64,000 nucleotides of DNA. Origin: Hysterium pulicare CBS 123377. Its lineage: Eukaryota; Ascomycota; Dothideomycetes; Hysteriales; Hysteriaceae. Both the position numbers and the translations under genes were made by a program. Each line of letters opens with the position of its first letter. Position 1 is the first letter of the stretch. Positions 1-12,225 of the stretch are shown piece by piece. The stretch is from the NCBI GenBank assembly GCA_000467715.1, contig AJFK01000302.1:1-64000 (forward strand), read 5' to 3'. The notes under the pieces are model-generated. The model was given only the letters and a program-made list of their open reading frames with translations, made no database searches and was not told where the DNA came from.

Positions 1-290
1 TAATTCTAATCTAAATTCTTAAGGTAGATTTAGTAGCTATAGTAATAGCTAGCAAAAAATATAAAGGTAGCGTAAGAAACTTCTACTAGTAAAGTAATAA
101 TGCGCTAAAATAAGTTAGAATATTATAATATTATTAGATTAAAGATATAATATATATGCTATAGTAGCATAAAGTATTATAGATCTAGAACTATATAATA
201 TATCTGTTGTAGTGCAAGAAAAGCTATATTAAACATAAGGAACTTACATTAAAGGCACTATTATATACCATTTGGTTAGGGAACTAAGAC
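1..290. repeat. AT-rich, probably RIP-mutated repeat edge
   Basis: The first 290 bases are very rich in A and T, full of TA steps and with no open frame. At about 290 the composition changes abruptly to ordinary fungal DNA. This is the usual look of a repeat damaged by repeat-induced point mutation (RIP) in Pezizomycotina. No family can be named. It continues left beyond the window. Confidence 0.6.
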
Positions 291-3200
291 TACGACAGCG
301 AGCAAGGTTACTGTTCGGAGGCGAGAGATTGGAGTGTAAGGTACTTGAGGCTGGAGAAATAAAGAGGACATATCTACAAAACTACTATCAAGTTACAATA
401 GGAGAGTAAAATGACTTGGGAATAGTGTTGGTGTTGTTCGGAAAGCCTGCAAGTTACCGTGGAATGGGGATAATAGAATCAGGATAGTGAGGACTCGAAC
501 TTGGGTACGGCAATGGAAGAGGAAGTCAACTTCGCGATGGTGCATGGTTTGTAACTTTATGGAAGATTCGGTCAAACACCCAAGGGAAGGGAGGTAAGAT
601 TGCGGGATAAGAGCACGTAGATCCGGAGATTCACGTAGCAAACTACTGTCAGTGCACCTAGCAATCTCCTGGGTTATCGCTCACGACTGCTGATTATGTA
701 GGTGTTATTCTCGGCCTCTGCAACCACTTCCCAGCCCGCGGTATGTGTACTCAAAAGATCTTGATGGTGATTAGTGATGATCCTGCAGGAGGAGAAGGAA
801 ACTGTGGCGGCGTAGCTTTGGACTATCGGAGGTAGTATGGTTGCTGGACGAAAATGAGGGCGGAATATTATGCCTTGTGTTGGGAGAGATCGAGTGCCGT
901 TGTGGTGATATTGACTCTGGTACGAGTTGTCAAGTGTGACGAGTGGGAACCATCAACAGGCGTAGGTCGCGAGTATCGCTGACGATTTCCTGACTTGAAA
1001 CAACTCCACAGACCGTGGTATACCTACTCGAACAGAGTGTAGATGAATATGAGACGCGAGTGTTACGTTGTGGTCGATACAACGAGTGAGGATTTCGGAG
1101 CCAGGTCTTACCAATGGATTGCCACGAGAGAGGATGGAGCATGATTGCTGCTTCCAAAAAGAGTTCATGACGGGTTTGTAGTGATTGTTGAAGTGAGCAA
1201 CATGCCAATTCGTAAGAAATCCTCTGCAGTGATATGACATCCCGTCTTAGGAGCTATTGCCGTGAATCCACAGAGTTCCAACCAATGCAAAGGCAGCATT
1301 ATGCGTAAGGAAGTTACGGAGTAAGCTGGAGGCAATCTCTACATTGTTAATGGGGCGTAATCGATTGGAACAGGACTGATTCGGCGGACGGAATCTGACT
1401 GCGGAGACTCGACGAAAGAGGGTGGTTTTAGAGGGGTTGCGATGAAGCCTGGGAGACGGGCACGGCTGCGGGAACATGTCAGTTCAAAGACCTGATTGAA
1501 TTATGGGGAGATGCCTCTCACCTCAAGGTTCGGCTGTAGTCAAGCTACGCCCTTGCCTGGCGTGCTCGATCTGTATCTCAGGGAGGTTATCGGTGTAGAA
1601 AGTTGGATTGCAGCTACTTTTGGTCCGAAAGGTATCAGGCAGGGAGGAGCGGAGGTAGTTGCTGCATTATGCTGTCGTTGCATTCGATTTTTGAGGTGAT
1701 TGAGGATGAGGATGTGAATTGCAATGGGCTGGCGATCATGCACATTTGACACTGCGAACAACAAAGTCAGTCTTCGGACATCGTGGATCGAGGCGGGAAG
1801 AGTCTTGACATTAGCTGCCACCAACCGCGAGTACTCTGACTCTCCCCTGGATCTGCTGTCCCCACAACAAGGCCATGTGCGTAGTGTACTAGAGAGATGG
1901 AGGGGAGGATCAGAGACGACCAACACGTCGTGGAGGGATGTTGATTGCGGTAGAGGGCCTCTGTAGCGAGTAATTGGTTAATTCCAGAGAGATTCGGGCA
2001 TCTACTTCATGCCTCAGCCTCCGTTCATGCTCGGTGGTATACATCATTGACCTCCGCCAGTTCACCTTGCGTCCACACGATAATATCTTTGTTAGCTAAG
2101 CTACTCGGCTTAATCTGAGACATTATCCTGGCATGTATCCTCAGCTAATGTGAGACAGCTTGCTTGAACCGAGAATGTTGGAGAATGAGAGGCTGGCGAT
2201 GATGACAACCGAGGTTGAGTCTGACAGAGGGTACCATCGGCGAGGTTTAGATAGGATGACGGGGATTGTGTGATGCTGTCATGATCAAGGGATTGAGGGA
2301 TTGGGGATTGCGGAATTGAGGATTGCGGAATTGAGGATTGTGGATTGCGGATGACCTTTGCTGTGATTAATAAGTCAGTCCTGAACAATCTTGTAGGTTT
2401 AGGAGGAGTCTACGGACCGCAGCTTGGTATCGTAGCCGATTCTCAGCCCGCAGATGCTGGCTTTGAAGGTTGCATCTCCTGGCATTGTATTCGATCCTAT
2501 CTGCCACTGGGGGCTTTGTCCGCCCATTGGAACCACTCTGTATACTGAAGGTATGTGTGCTCGAAGGATTTCGTGGAAGGATCGGAGGAGACTGCTGTAG
2601 TATAGTGCGGTTGAGTTACGACTATTGCGATGACTGGTATGGGTAAGAGCGACATTGCCTGTAGGAGTCTGCAATCTATGGGATGTCTGAACGCTAACGC
2701 TGTGATCCATGTGCCAACTCCCGACTTACACTGCAGTTCAGCCACTTCAATATTCCAACCTTTGCTATAACATAACGTACGAATCCACGCCTCTGTACCT
2801 CCTCGGAGAACGACGCTCGAAGCAATCTCTCACGGCTATGAGTATTGTCGTTTATCCCTGCGTCCTGCCAGTCGTCCGATGTTTAGAGAGATGCGTGGAA
2901 GAGAGGCGGAGGCAGACGCTGCACCGTAATGGTGAGGACAGGAGCATCGTCCGATGCAGAGAGTATGATCGCTAGAGCACCGAGCTGGATGAGATCGATG
3001 GGACATGAAGGCGGCTGTGACGGTTGACTCTTGCTAGATGAACTACTCCATGAATAAGAAGTCAGTCTCTGGATCTTCATCTGGCATTTTATTGAACGGT
3101 CCAATCACCTGGATGCAGGATTCCCAGTCATCGCCGAGTTGCGTCCGGCAATGTTGGAGCTCCGTTGATGCCTGGAAACAGCAGCGATTGAGTCCAGTGT

Positions 3201-6200
3201 GAATTGCTGCTCTATCAAGAGATCTCTGCCCCCAGAGTCGGGCTTTGAAGCTTCGAGCCAATAAAGCCAGCCATCTAGTCGTCCGAGGCCTTGTGGTAGA
3301 ATCGGCGCGTCTATCGATGGGACATCATTATGGGGAGCGATGCCGGAGCGATCGACGACGCCCGGGACTCAATAGAACATACTAGCGTAGAATCCCTGAA
3401 TATCGTAAGTAAGAATGGAGATAGTTATCGTGTGTCTAGGCGTGCATCACCATGAAGAAGTTGGTTGACAGATGCTGAGCTCGGATGTTCGATCTCACGG
3501 ACTTGGCAGCGGGGCACACCTGGCACGCCCACCCCTGACAGCCCACGCTGAAACGCGACTTGAACGCGGGGTCACATCACCATCTCCAAGCAAGCAGCAA
3601 AGCAACGACGGCGTAATGTGTTCATGCGTTTCTAACGACGAGGGGAATTCGAACTCGAAAGAGAGCCCGATACACTTGGAAGGCTCCCCTGGCGATTTCC
3701 GGACTTCGATCAGTGGAGCCATCGGATTCGGAGATGGCTACGAAGAAGTCGGTCAATGCCGCAAGCACGCTGTGTCCTGTTGACCGCCGCTTTCGCTTCT
3801 GCTTCTTTGGCCCTTTCTTATAAGTTTCCCGTCGGGTCTTTCCTTCTGGGTGTAACATCCTGGTGAAATGGGATGAGCGACGGCGAAGTCTGCATGGCGA
3901 TGAGAAGTCAAGGATAATGGAGAGGCAGGAATCTCCGATATGGGTTGTTTGAGCCACAGTAGCCTGTTCTGCGATTGCAACTTTGGAGCTCCCGAAATGG
4001 AGACGTGCGGTGTGGTTGGGACTTGGGAGTGGGGGGATTTACGAAGGCATTGAGGAATCTTAGGGATCGCAATGGGAACCATCAAATCTCATGACTAGTG
4101 ACTCGTCGATGCGAACATAGCTCGAGAGACTCGAAGGATAACATAGTCACAAGGCGAGTTGAACTACTTTATTACATAGGACGCCATTGCCAGAAGTTGT
4201 TTGAGCCAGCACCACGAGAGGGCTGTAACGGAAGAATGCGACTATCGGTGACATCTCGGAATAACGAAGAGCTCAGGGGCGCGCGGATTGGACGAGTCTA
4301 ATCAGACGCGATCACTGGTTCGAGAGTGGAACGAAGTTGGTGGCACTACCGCCTGTGCTTGGGAATCGGTACGGTGATCAATGGTGGTGACGGAGAGCTA
4401 GCAGGACGAAGATACGATGAGCGCGAGGAGGAAGAGCTAGTCAGATTCATTCGTCGGCGAGACCCTATGAGGCCCCAGAAGCAAACCTCTTGTAACTACA
4501 CGACGAAGAGCTGCATGGCTTGGGGCAAGAGCCATGAGAAGCGTGAGGCTTGTAGCGTGGTTGTATAGCATTCAAGCTTAAGAAATAGTGAGTGTTACTG
4601 CTCGGTGTGATGACCGATATTGCTACGTTCAATTCTCTGGCAATCACACAGTAACTGACAAGAAGAAGATGCTGACATGTGGCATCGGCGAGGTTGTAAT
4701 GATGTTGAAGATCTACTAGATCCCAGCGATTTCATCGACGAGCCTGTAAAATCTTTAGACGGAAGATGTTGCAGCATGTCATCGAAAGCTTAACTCTGGA
4801 GCAACATCGGATCGGCGGAGGATGAGCCAGATACAACATTCAAGATCCATCGAAGCTGGAGGCAATGGTCCCATTCTGCCAGGGAGCGCTGATTACTGAC
4901 GGTGCTGCACGGTTGCACGTAGGTTACGGCACACAAACGACAACTTCAGGTTCTAGGCTGATCTCTATTGCCATCCACGGTGCTGTCTTCCTATTACTTG
5001 TGGTGGGCTCAAGCACGGCTGGGAGGTTGACTTGGACGGCAGCGACAGAAGTCAGAGCCAGATGTAACGTCTCAGGTATGACAACCGAGTCGTAGGGCAC
5101 TCCACATGGCGGATAGGTCTTAGAATCTTTGCAGAGAACATGTCGAGGTTCATGTCTTCAACTCGTGACGATATGCGATCTGTGAGGTAAAAACGCAGCG
5201 CAGCGCATCACCATGCAGCTGCGAGCCCCTATTGGAACTCGGGAGGCATATGTTGGGCAAGTTGGAGATATCGTACACTTTACGGCCGCATGTGTGACCT
5301 TGCGCTGACGGCAAACAAAGAGTAACTATTTTGGATGGCGAGAAGTATAGACTTCGATGCTTCTCTGATTTCAGCGAGAATAACATTGAGGTCAAAACCA
5401 ATGCCCACGCGAACTTGATGACGATCGATCGAATCGCTGTCCTTCACTTTGTGGGGTTCGTCAAAGCCGAAAGGCAAGCTCTGGAAATGAGATCCAGCTT
5501 GAGGTGATTGTCGTTCAGCATTAAGAATGAAAGCCGTGATTGAACTTGGATGTTTGACCCAAGAGACCCCAAGATCCGAGGTCAACAAGCGTGATACGTC
5601 AATATTAGGAAGTATGGACATGATGCTTGAATAGGATATGAACTTATCAAGCGTGTGAGTTCGGACTACAACCAATAACATGCTTGAGAAGAATGGAAGG
5701 AACACGGTGCTGCCGAGATCCAGTTGCAAGTGGTGAGGGGCCATCCTTGTGGCGATGTTCAAGTGCACAGAGTATCCATGAGTCATTGGAACAGTGAGGG
5801 AGCGGAAGATCGCAAAGGAAGCGGCCTCTGAGCAGGCCTGGGATGAATGACCGAATCTGCCGCCAGCAAGAAGGAGCGTAAGCTCGTAGACCGAGTGTTG
5901 GCCCAAGGGCATGGCCGGTGGTTCGTTAAGGTAGATTGGCGTTGAAAGACTTCAATCGCCCGGACGTGATGGAATTCAAAGCAAGGCCATCGTTGTATGG
6001 CTTTCACAATCAACAACAGAGCGTCGAATTTGATCTTTGGCTTCGACTATAGCTCCTGAAGGCTGTGCATGTGATGTGTGACGAAGTCGCTGAGCTGGGT
6101 GAGGCCGGCCATGACCTCCGCAAATGCTGATGATCTTCTCGAATTCGTAAACTTGCAAGAAGCCACAGCATTTGATATCAGATAATGGCGAGGAAGCTCG

Positions 6201-9200
6201 ACGGCAGGCCGCATTTTCGGATTGGTGATTAGTACGACAGATCCGCAGATCGTGAATCCACGGAGCCATACCGTGCTTTCGTGAACAAAGAAAGCATTGA
6301 AGTTCAAATGGTTGGGTGTGTGTAACTAGGCTTTGCTGTATGAATCTTTGGCCCGAGATGGATCCATAGAAATTTACTTTGAACTCCGCGATCCATACTC
6401 ACGAGCGACGGAAGAGAGACTGGAGATCGTTCATTGAACCAAAGTAGCCGTGCAGACTTCAGCTCACGAGAGAAGCGTTCGACTGAGTAGAAGCCAAACA
6501 ACGAGCAGTCCCTGGAGGAATCAACGGCAGCAGCGAATGATTGCTCGGAGCATGCTCATTAGTATGTCCACTCCGCTTCAGCGTGAACTCAGTAGATTCT
6601 GACCTCGGAGGTGATTCCACAACGCTTTCAACTCAAATGCCGAGGCTGCTGGGGTCATCCACGCTGGAATAACTGACTAAGTGAGAATGTCCGTCTACGT
6701 TATGGATGATGAAGCAAGTAGGGGAGAGCACAGGTTCCAGAGTACGGTCATATCTCAAGGGGAGTACTTGAGGCTGCTGAGAGTCGCATCTTGAGGCCGC
6801 GACTCCGGCGTAATTGCAGGAGTAGTCAGGGCACAGAGATGCTCAACCCCGGCAACTTTTGCATATGAATTGCCACGGAGCAGAAACGTTCCTGAACCAT
6901 GAAGCAGACTCTAGGTTGGCTACGATAGAAAGACGTGGAAGAGCTCCGTGTTCAACATGAAATTGGCGGTGCTCGAATTAATTTTGCCACTCCATTGGCG
7001 GCGGCGGCGGGCGCTGAGAGCCAGTGCAGGGCGGGCATACCATATATAGCAGACTGGTGGAAGGGGTGAGCTCGGCGTTGCCTTGGGTAAATGAGAATGG
7101 CCAGATATAGGGATGACATCAAATTTTAGAGAGTTACCTTGGCGCACTTGGAGCTGTCGAGAGTGTCAACTGGTGACGACGCATTTGAGGAACGAGCCAC
7201 GAAGCAGACGCTGCAGTGATAGCGGTGGGTATTGCAATGGCTGAGTTGTACGGGGAGGCCATAGGTAGTGCTACTTCATATATGCCAACATGGTATCAGA
7301 ATGAATCAGGCGGAGACCAGGTGCTCGTGGCTGCCGTCACGGCTGCCACATATCACACTACTTTCGAGTGCGGACACAATCGGGCAGTGAAATGATGTTC
7401 TTGAACATCCTGATCGATTTTGTGGCTCTCAGTAGTGGAGAAGGAATAGTTGATGAGGTCCATGAGCCGAGATCTCGATGTGATCTTCAAGCTCATTGAC
7501 ACTTGCGAAGTACGAAACACCCAGGAAACCAAATTCGTTCAGTATCGACCAATGACATTCACAGGGGGCGATATACACTTGGTTTCCATGCGATGAATTA
7601 GGACCAAGAAGAACTTAGGACAGCATCAGCAGGCTGCATGATTAGGCACCGGGCATCCCGTAGGATGTGGCGAGAGGAGACAGATATGATGGGGCTTGGA
7701 GAGTAGGGCATCTCATGTCGATAAGTGAGGTATGGACGGCGAACACGATGAGTAAAGAATCTTATTCTTGAATCCAACTTGAGTGAGCCAAGCTTTTGAG
7801 GCAAAGCTGCAAGACCGATTGCCAACGTAGGCAACGAGTCAGGTCTACATGGACTGCAATAAACGCAATGTTGCCTACGACTAGCAAAATTTGCATTGCC
7901 CACAAAGTGACACTCGAAGCCAGACTTAGATATCCGAATATGATTTGAAGTTCGAAGTCGAATTCTCGTGAGACAATGAATTGGGTGGTGGGGCCAAAGC
8001 CCGAGCCGACGAAAATAAAGCGGGTGACGTGGTCAAATTCAGTAGCTATGCGGCAAGGCCGTGAATGAATGAGCTGTGGACAAATTAATGCCATTGAAGG
8101 GATTTCCCAGATCTGGACGATGAACGCGACAATGAGTACAGGCGGAGAAGGCGTCACGAGCAAGAAAGGAGTTTGTGGCAATTGGCCGCACTTCGTGCTT
8201 TGACGGGCATGGAGAAACTGTGTTCTGCGGTCCGACAGCTGGGGTTGTCATGTTGTGAGCTGTCTTCAATGCAGTTAACATATTGAGGGATGCTAACATA
8301 GATACGGGCTTGAATAGACGGGGCGCAATGAATGAGCATGGAGCGTTTGAAGTACAAGGCCACAGATGCTGGACGGGAACAAGAGCTAAACTATGGCGAC
8401 TGCGCGTGTGTTGAGGGTTGACAGTAACCTCACGAGAGCGAAGTGGTAGGATTCAATCACCCGAGCAAGCGGGAAGGGAACGTAAAGTCGAATGGCGTGG
8501 AACGCAGAGGTAGTGCGGAGCCCAAGGTCCAAAACCTGCAGCGGCTGATAGTGCATATGCTGAGGAGCATTGTTGGCGGGTACAGAGCCCACTCGGAGAT
8601 TCGTGAGGCTCAATCAATCTGTTGCAACCCGGTAAAGAGTTCAAAGGGCAGGGGATGTCGCGCATGACGGGAAGCTAGCACTAGCGAGTAAAGCTACAGT
8701 AGACTGAAGGGCGCCTTTGGACCTACGTGGGTGAACTCAATATCGAGAAAAGTGATGGTAGAATGCGGGGAGGGCCTATGAAAGCAATTTTGGACTGTAC
8801 GCTGCAGTGCTCTAGCAGGACGTGAGCTACGAACGAGTGGTAACGAGTTGGGATGGGCTCAGCTTACGTTGTGACAATGAAGATCTTCAACATGGAAGAT
8901 GTAAGTTAGAAAATCAGTAATACTTCGGACATTCGAAGCCACATTCTTGGAATGCTAGGCGCAGAGGCTTTGGCTGGAGGAATGTGAGTAGAGAAGTAAC
9001 TGGACTTGGGGAGGCAGGGAAGGGGCATCGGCGCTGAATCAAGCCGAATCATGGGATGGCCTGGAAGAGATTATGAGAAAGCATAGCCGAGAAGAGTCCG
9101 CGGAGTGAAGGGTTACGGATCACCGGCGAGAAAATAGATGAATACCCCATCGGACAGCAACGGCGAGGGAAACCAAACGGGAAAAGCGAGGGCGCTGGAC

Positions 9201-9392
9201 ACGCACGTGTGATAAGGAAACTGCATGCCTATTAGAAGGTACGGATCGCGGGGATTACTCAACGAATAAGAGATAGGGTTGAGGCCAGCAAGCCCGAGGA
9301 TATGGAATAGTTGGGTTACCTAGCGGTGGGTTGCTGGAAGCTGGAGTGCATGGGGCGAATGCGTGAGAGACTCTTCGGCCGCATAAGTTCAC
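291..9392. other. gene-poor, purine-rich intergenic DNA
   Basis: About 9 kb in which the longest open frames (up to 210 codons) resemble no known family. The + strand is visibly rich in G and A over most of the stretch. A few short phrases recur, such as GTATGTGTACTC near 742, GTATGTGTGCTCGAA near 2552 and TACTCGAA near 1026. They resemble the exon-like part of the array at 12.2-13.4 kb, so this may be an older, eroded part of the same array. I see no RNA gene or recognisable transposon here. Confidence 0.45.
2285..2350. repeat. short tandem repeat, GGATTG-rich
   Basis: Degenerate tandem repeat of a 6-8 bp unit (GGATTGA or GGATTGC variants, partly arranged as 15-bp steps such as GGAATTGAGGATTGC). 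It reads as a simple microsatellite. Confidence 0.7.
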
Positions 9393-9580
9393 TGATGGGG
9401 TGAAGAAGAGTTTGATTAAGCTCAACCACGCGTAAGCGGCGATTATATTTAAAGCTCTCATTTATAGTTGTTGATTTCATTCAATGATGTAACGATGTTG
9501 CTTTGATTTTGCGTTGAGTTCTCATTGGTATTTAGTTTCTTTGGTTCTGGTACGCTATCGTCAACTGATGATGGGGTGAA
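9393..9580 (-). mobile_element. short non-autonomous retroposon-like element, copy 1 (long form)
   Basis: A 164-bp segment (9405-9568) is flanked by a 12-bp direct repeat TGATGGGGTGAA (9393-9404 and 9569-9580), as expected for a target-site duplication. The same left end (GAAGAGTTTGATTAAG) begins a second copy near 11284. Copy 2 lacks the right-hand third. If the element is read on the minus strand, the shared end is 3' and the variable end is 5', which is how LINE-driven retroposons are truncated. No ORF, terminal inverted repeat or clear tRNA-type promoter is seen. Confidence 0.65.
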
Positions 9581-12220
9581 TTGTAATCGAGGAGTACGAA
9601 CGACCATTGAGAACTCGAACATCTGGCTGATGTGGATGCTCCATCTCGTTGAAGACGGAGTGACGTACAGCGACAGCTGAGAGCTAAGAATTGTCAGCGT
9701 AGAACCATAGTGGTAGAGTGTATGTATGTCCGGAGCTGGAGGAGATTGCACTCCGTTGAAAGTTTGTAGTACACGAAGATGTTGACCCAACGATTGTGTG
9801 CAGGTCTTTATCGTGGACGGGGCGGGTGACATACTCATGGGAGTTGAGGATAGCCAGTTGCTAGAGGGATGCATCCGATGATTGGAGTCGAATGGCGAAG
9901 ACCCGAGCTGTCATCGAACTTGAAAAAGTGTGAAGTAACAGCAGGTGCAGATTGCGATCGCCTGATATCGCTGAGGGCCATGGTTTACGGATAATGTTAT
10001 TGGTGTGACGATCAGGGAATGGAGACATGAAAGAAAGGAGAGATCTCGAGCAGATATCCTTCAGGGCAAACCTAATCATAATTCACGATATCAGCTGTGT
10101 CGTGTTCGAGTAGCCTCCGCAGAAGACTCACTGATGATGCATCTGTAAAGTGACTTTGATAATAAATGACGGGTTCGGAAGAGAAACTTGTGCTCGGTCT
10201 ATTTCGAAGGATGCAAGATCGGGAGATACTAAGATGTCAGCTAGGTGACAAACATCAGCATCGATGGACGCAGGGTAACTCGAGCAGTCATAGCAGACGT
10301 GGTTGTGGAGTGACGAAAACTGTGAGCCGTGGAGGTGAGTCAAGCTCAAGGTCCGCATACCGTGGAAGTTTGGTGTTCAGAGTAGCAGTTTCTGCCCGGA
10401 GAATGTCTTGTTGACACCGTTGAATATCTTGCGTTGGCTGGAATTCAAATCGATAAAATTGAAGCTGGAACCTGGAATCTAAGTCCATGATTTTGAGAGT
10501 ATACGATTGTGGATTTGAAGAATGGCTGCATGTAGTCAGCGAGGAAACAGATCAGGACAAAGTCAGGGGTTGCTTAGCAGCCTGGCTCATTACTGTGGAG
10601 CTTGGGATTGGAACTGACGTATACCCAAGGACGTGAAGCTTTCAAGGAAGATATCGGCGAAATAGAAAGTAAGCCAATGGCAAGGACGCAAGGCAGTGGG
10701 GATGCCGGGACTTACCTCACAGCAGTGGCAAAACTGAGGAAGTGGACTGGTGCTATTCAAGCTGTTAGCAGGAATCAGGCACGAAAACATGATCCGAATG
10801 CATGAATGACAGCTCAGAGCTATCTGTGAGGGATGTTCAGGGCAGATTATGGACACACAAAGCAGCTGTTATCCGTGGCTTACCAACTGTGCCGCTTGAC
10901 CGTGGGAATAGCGAGAGTTTAGTTTGGTCGAGATCGTTAGGTTGTGACGCGAGTGACCAGCGATGATGTGAAATCCGAGCTGCATAGAGTTGTCCTGAAT
11001 TGGGGTCAGCAGTAGATGAATGTGTCAAAAGGAACATAACTGTGCGATCCTGAAGTAGCGCAGGACTTGAAGACCATTGCAGATCCACCGACTGAGGAGA
11101 GCCAGATCGTGGATTCTTCTAACATGAAGAGGGATGGCGTTTTCTGCCATCGCAATGGAATGGTCCGAGATGTTTCTAGACCGAAGTCTTCATGTCTGAG
11201 ATCTGTCAGTGAGTAACCATCGAAATGATGACCATACATGCCCTAAATAACGCTTGCAATCGAAGCGTGGAAAGAAGATGTGGAAGAAGAGTTTGATTAA
11301 GCTCAACCACGCGTAAGCGGCGATTATATTTAAAGCTCTCATTCATGGTTGATTTCATTCAATGATGTAACGATGTTGCTTTGATTTTGCGTTGAGTTCT
11401 CAAAGAAGATGTGGACTCTGTGAAGGATCGGTAGATGTTCATGATAGCTTAACCGGGAATGGTCGTACAAGTTAAACTCGCCGTAGAGCGGAAAACTCGG
11501 TCAGTGAGTTGTCAGGGAGAGAAGATGGTGACCATACATTCAGGAGATCAAAGTCACGACGGGGCTGGATGCTACGAGATAACACGTCAGTCATGAATGG
11601 ATTCTTCTCGGAGTGAGCAGAGCAAACGTATGTGGTACTGTGGACTTCGTACCTCGAATCGGATATGGAACCACCTAATGAACCTCTGGAAATTGGAGAC
11701 GTACCATCCGGTGTGGAACTGGGGTGAAGGTCTTATATTCGATCATCTGGGAGAGGACAATGAGCACTCAGTACTATAGTGGTACATTGGCTTACGGGTT
11801 GTAATGATTACGATACTTTTCGAGATTGGAAAGCTAGGAGATGCGAAAGCCGACGGTACGGAAGCGATGCCTTCTTGTGGAAGGACCGGTGTCGAACACA
11901 CGCGCGGAATTGTGGCTACTGCGAGACGTCAATGCCAGTCCAAGTGGGTCCCGAAGATACATGCCCGTGGAAGTCCTAATTACTCTGAATTGAGGGCTGG
12001 ACGACATAGATTGTCACAAGTCAGTGAATGCTCGGAAAAATTAAGTAACTTTTGCTTACGGATCAGGAACGTTGGATGAGTAGCGTGCCCATCCGGATGA
12101 TGAAGTCAGGGAGGCTATGCAGGATGTCAGCAAATGTTCAAAGAGAGAAACTGGGAGAGGGGTGTGCTTGGCCGAGAGCGTGGCTTCGTTGTCATTGGCT
12201 AAGTGGAAAGTGGGATGATC
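9581..12220 (-). repeat. eroded left part of the intron-like array
   Basis: Minus-strand intron-like segments recur irregularly. One at 10319-10359 has donor GTATGC, a TTGAC branch-like site and acceptor CAG; another ends at the GTAAGC donor near 10900. The phrase ATACATGCC or ATACATTC recurs just beyond donors near 11235, 11535 and 11955, as it does in the clean array to the right. Branch-like GTCAG..AATG blocks occur near 12017 and 12119. Spacing is less regular than at 12.5-13.4 kb. No coding frame is seen. Confidence 0.4.
11271..11414 (-). mobile_element. short non-autonomous retroposon-like element, copy 2 (truncated)
   Basis: A 118-bp segment (11284-11401) nearly identical to the left two thirds of copy 1, flanked by a perfect 13-bp duplication AAAGAAGATGTGG (11271-11283 and 11402-11414). 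The duplication shows this is an insertion into pre-existing DNA. The high identity to copy 1 suggests fairly recent activity. Confidence 0.7.
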
Positions 12221-12225
12221 GTAAC

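Noticed and set aside
5280-5912. 210-aa minus-strand ORF, the longest in the left 20 kb
   Set aside because: No recognisable motif, heavily overlapped by other frames, and no conserved neighbour. Most likely chance.
9405-9568. C/D-box snoRNA (ATGATGT and CTGA present)
   Set aside because: No terminal stem, the C-like box is imperfect, and target-site duplications show insertion instead.
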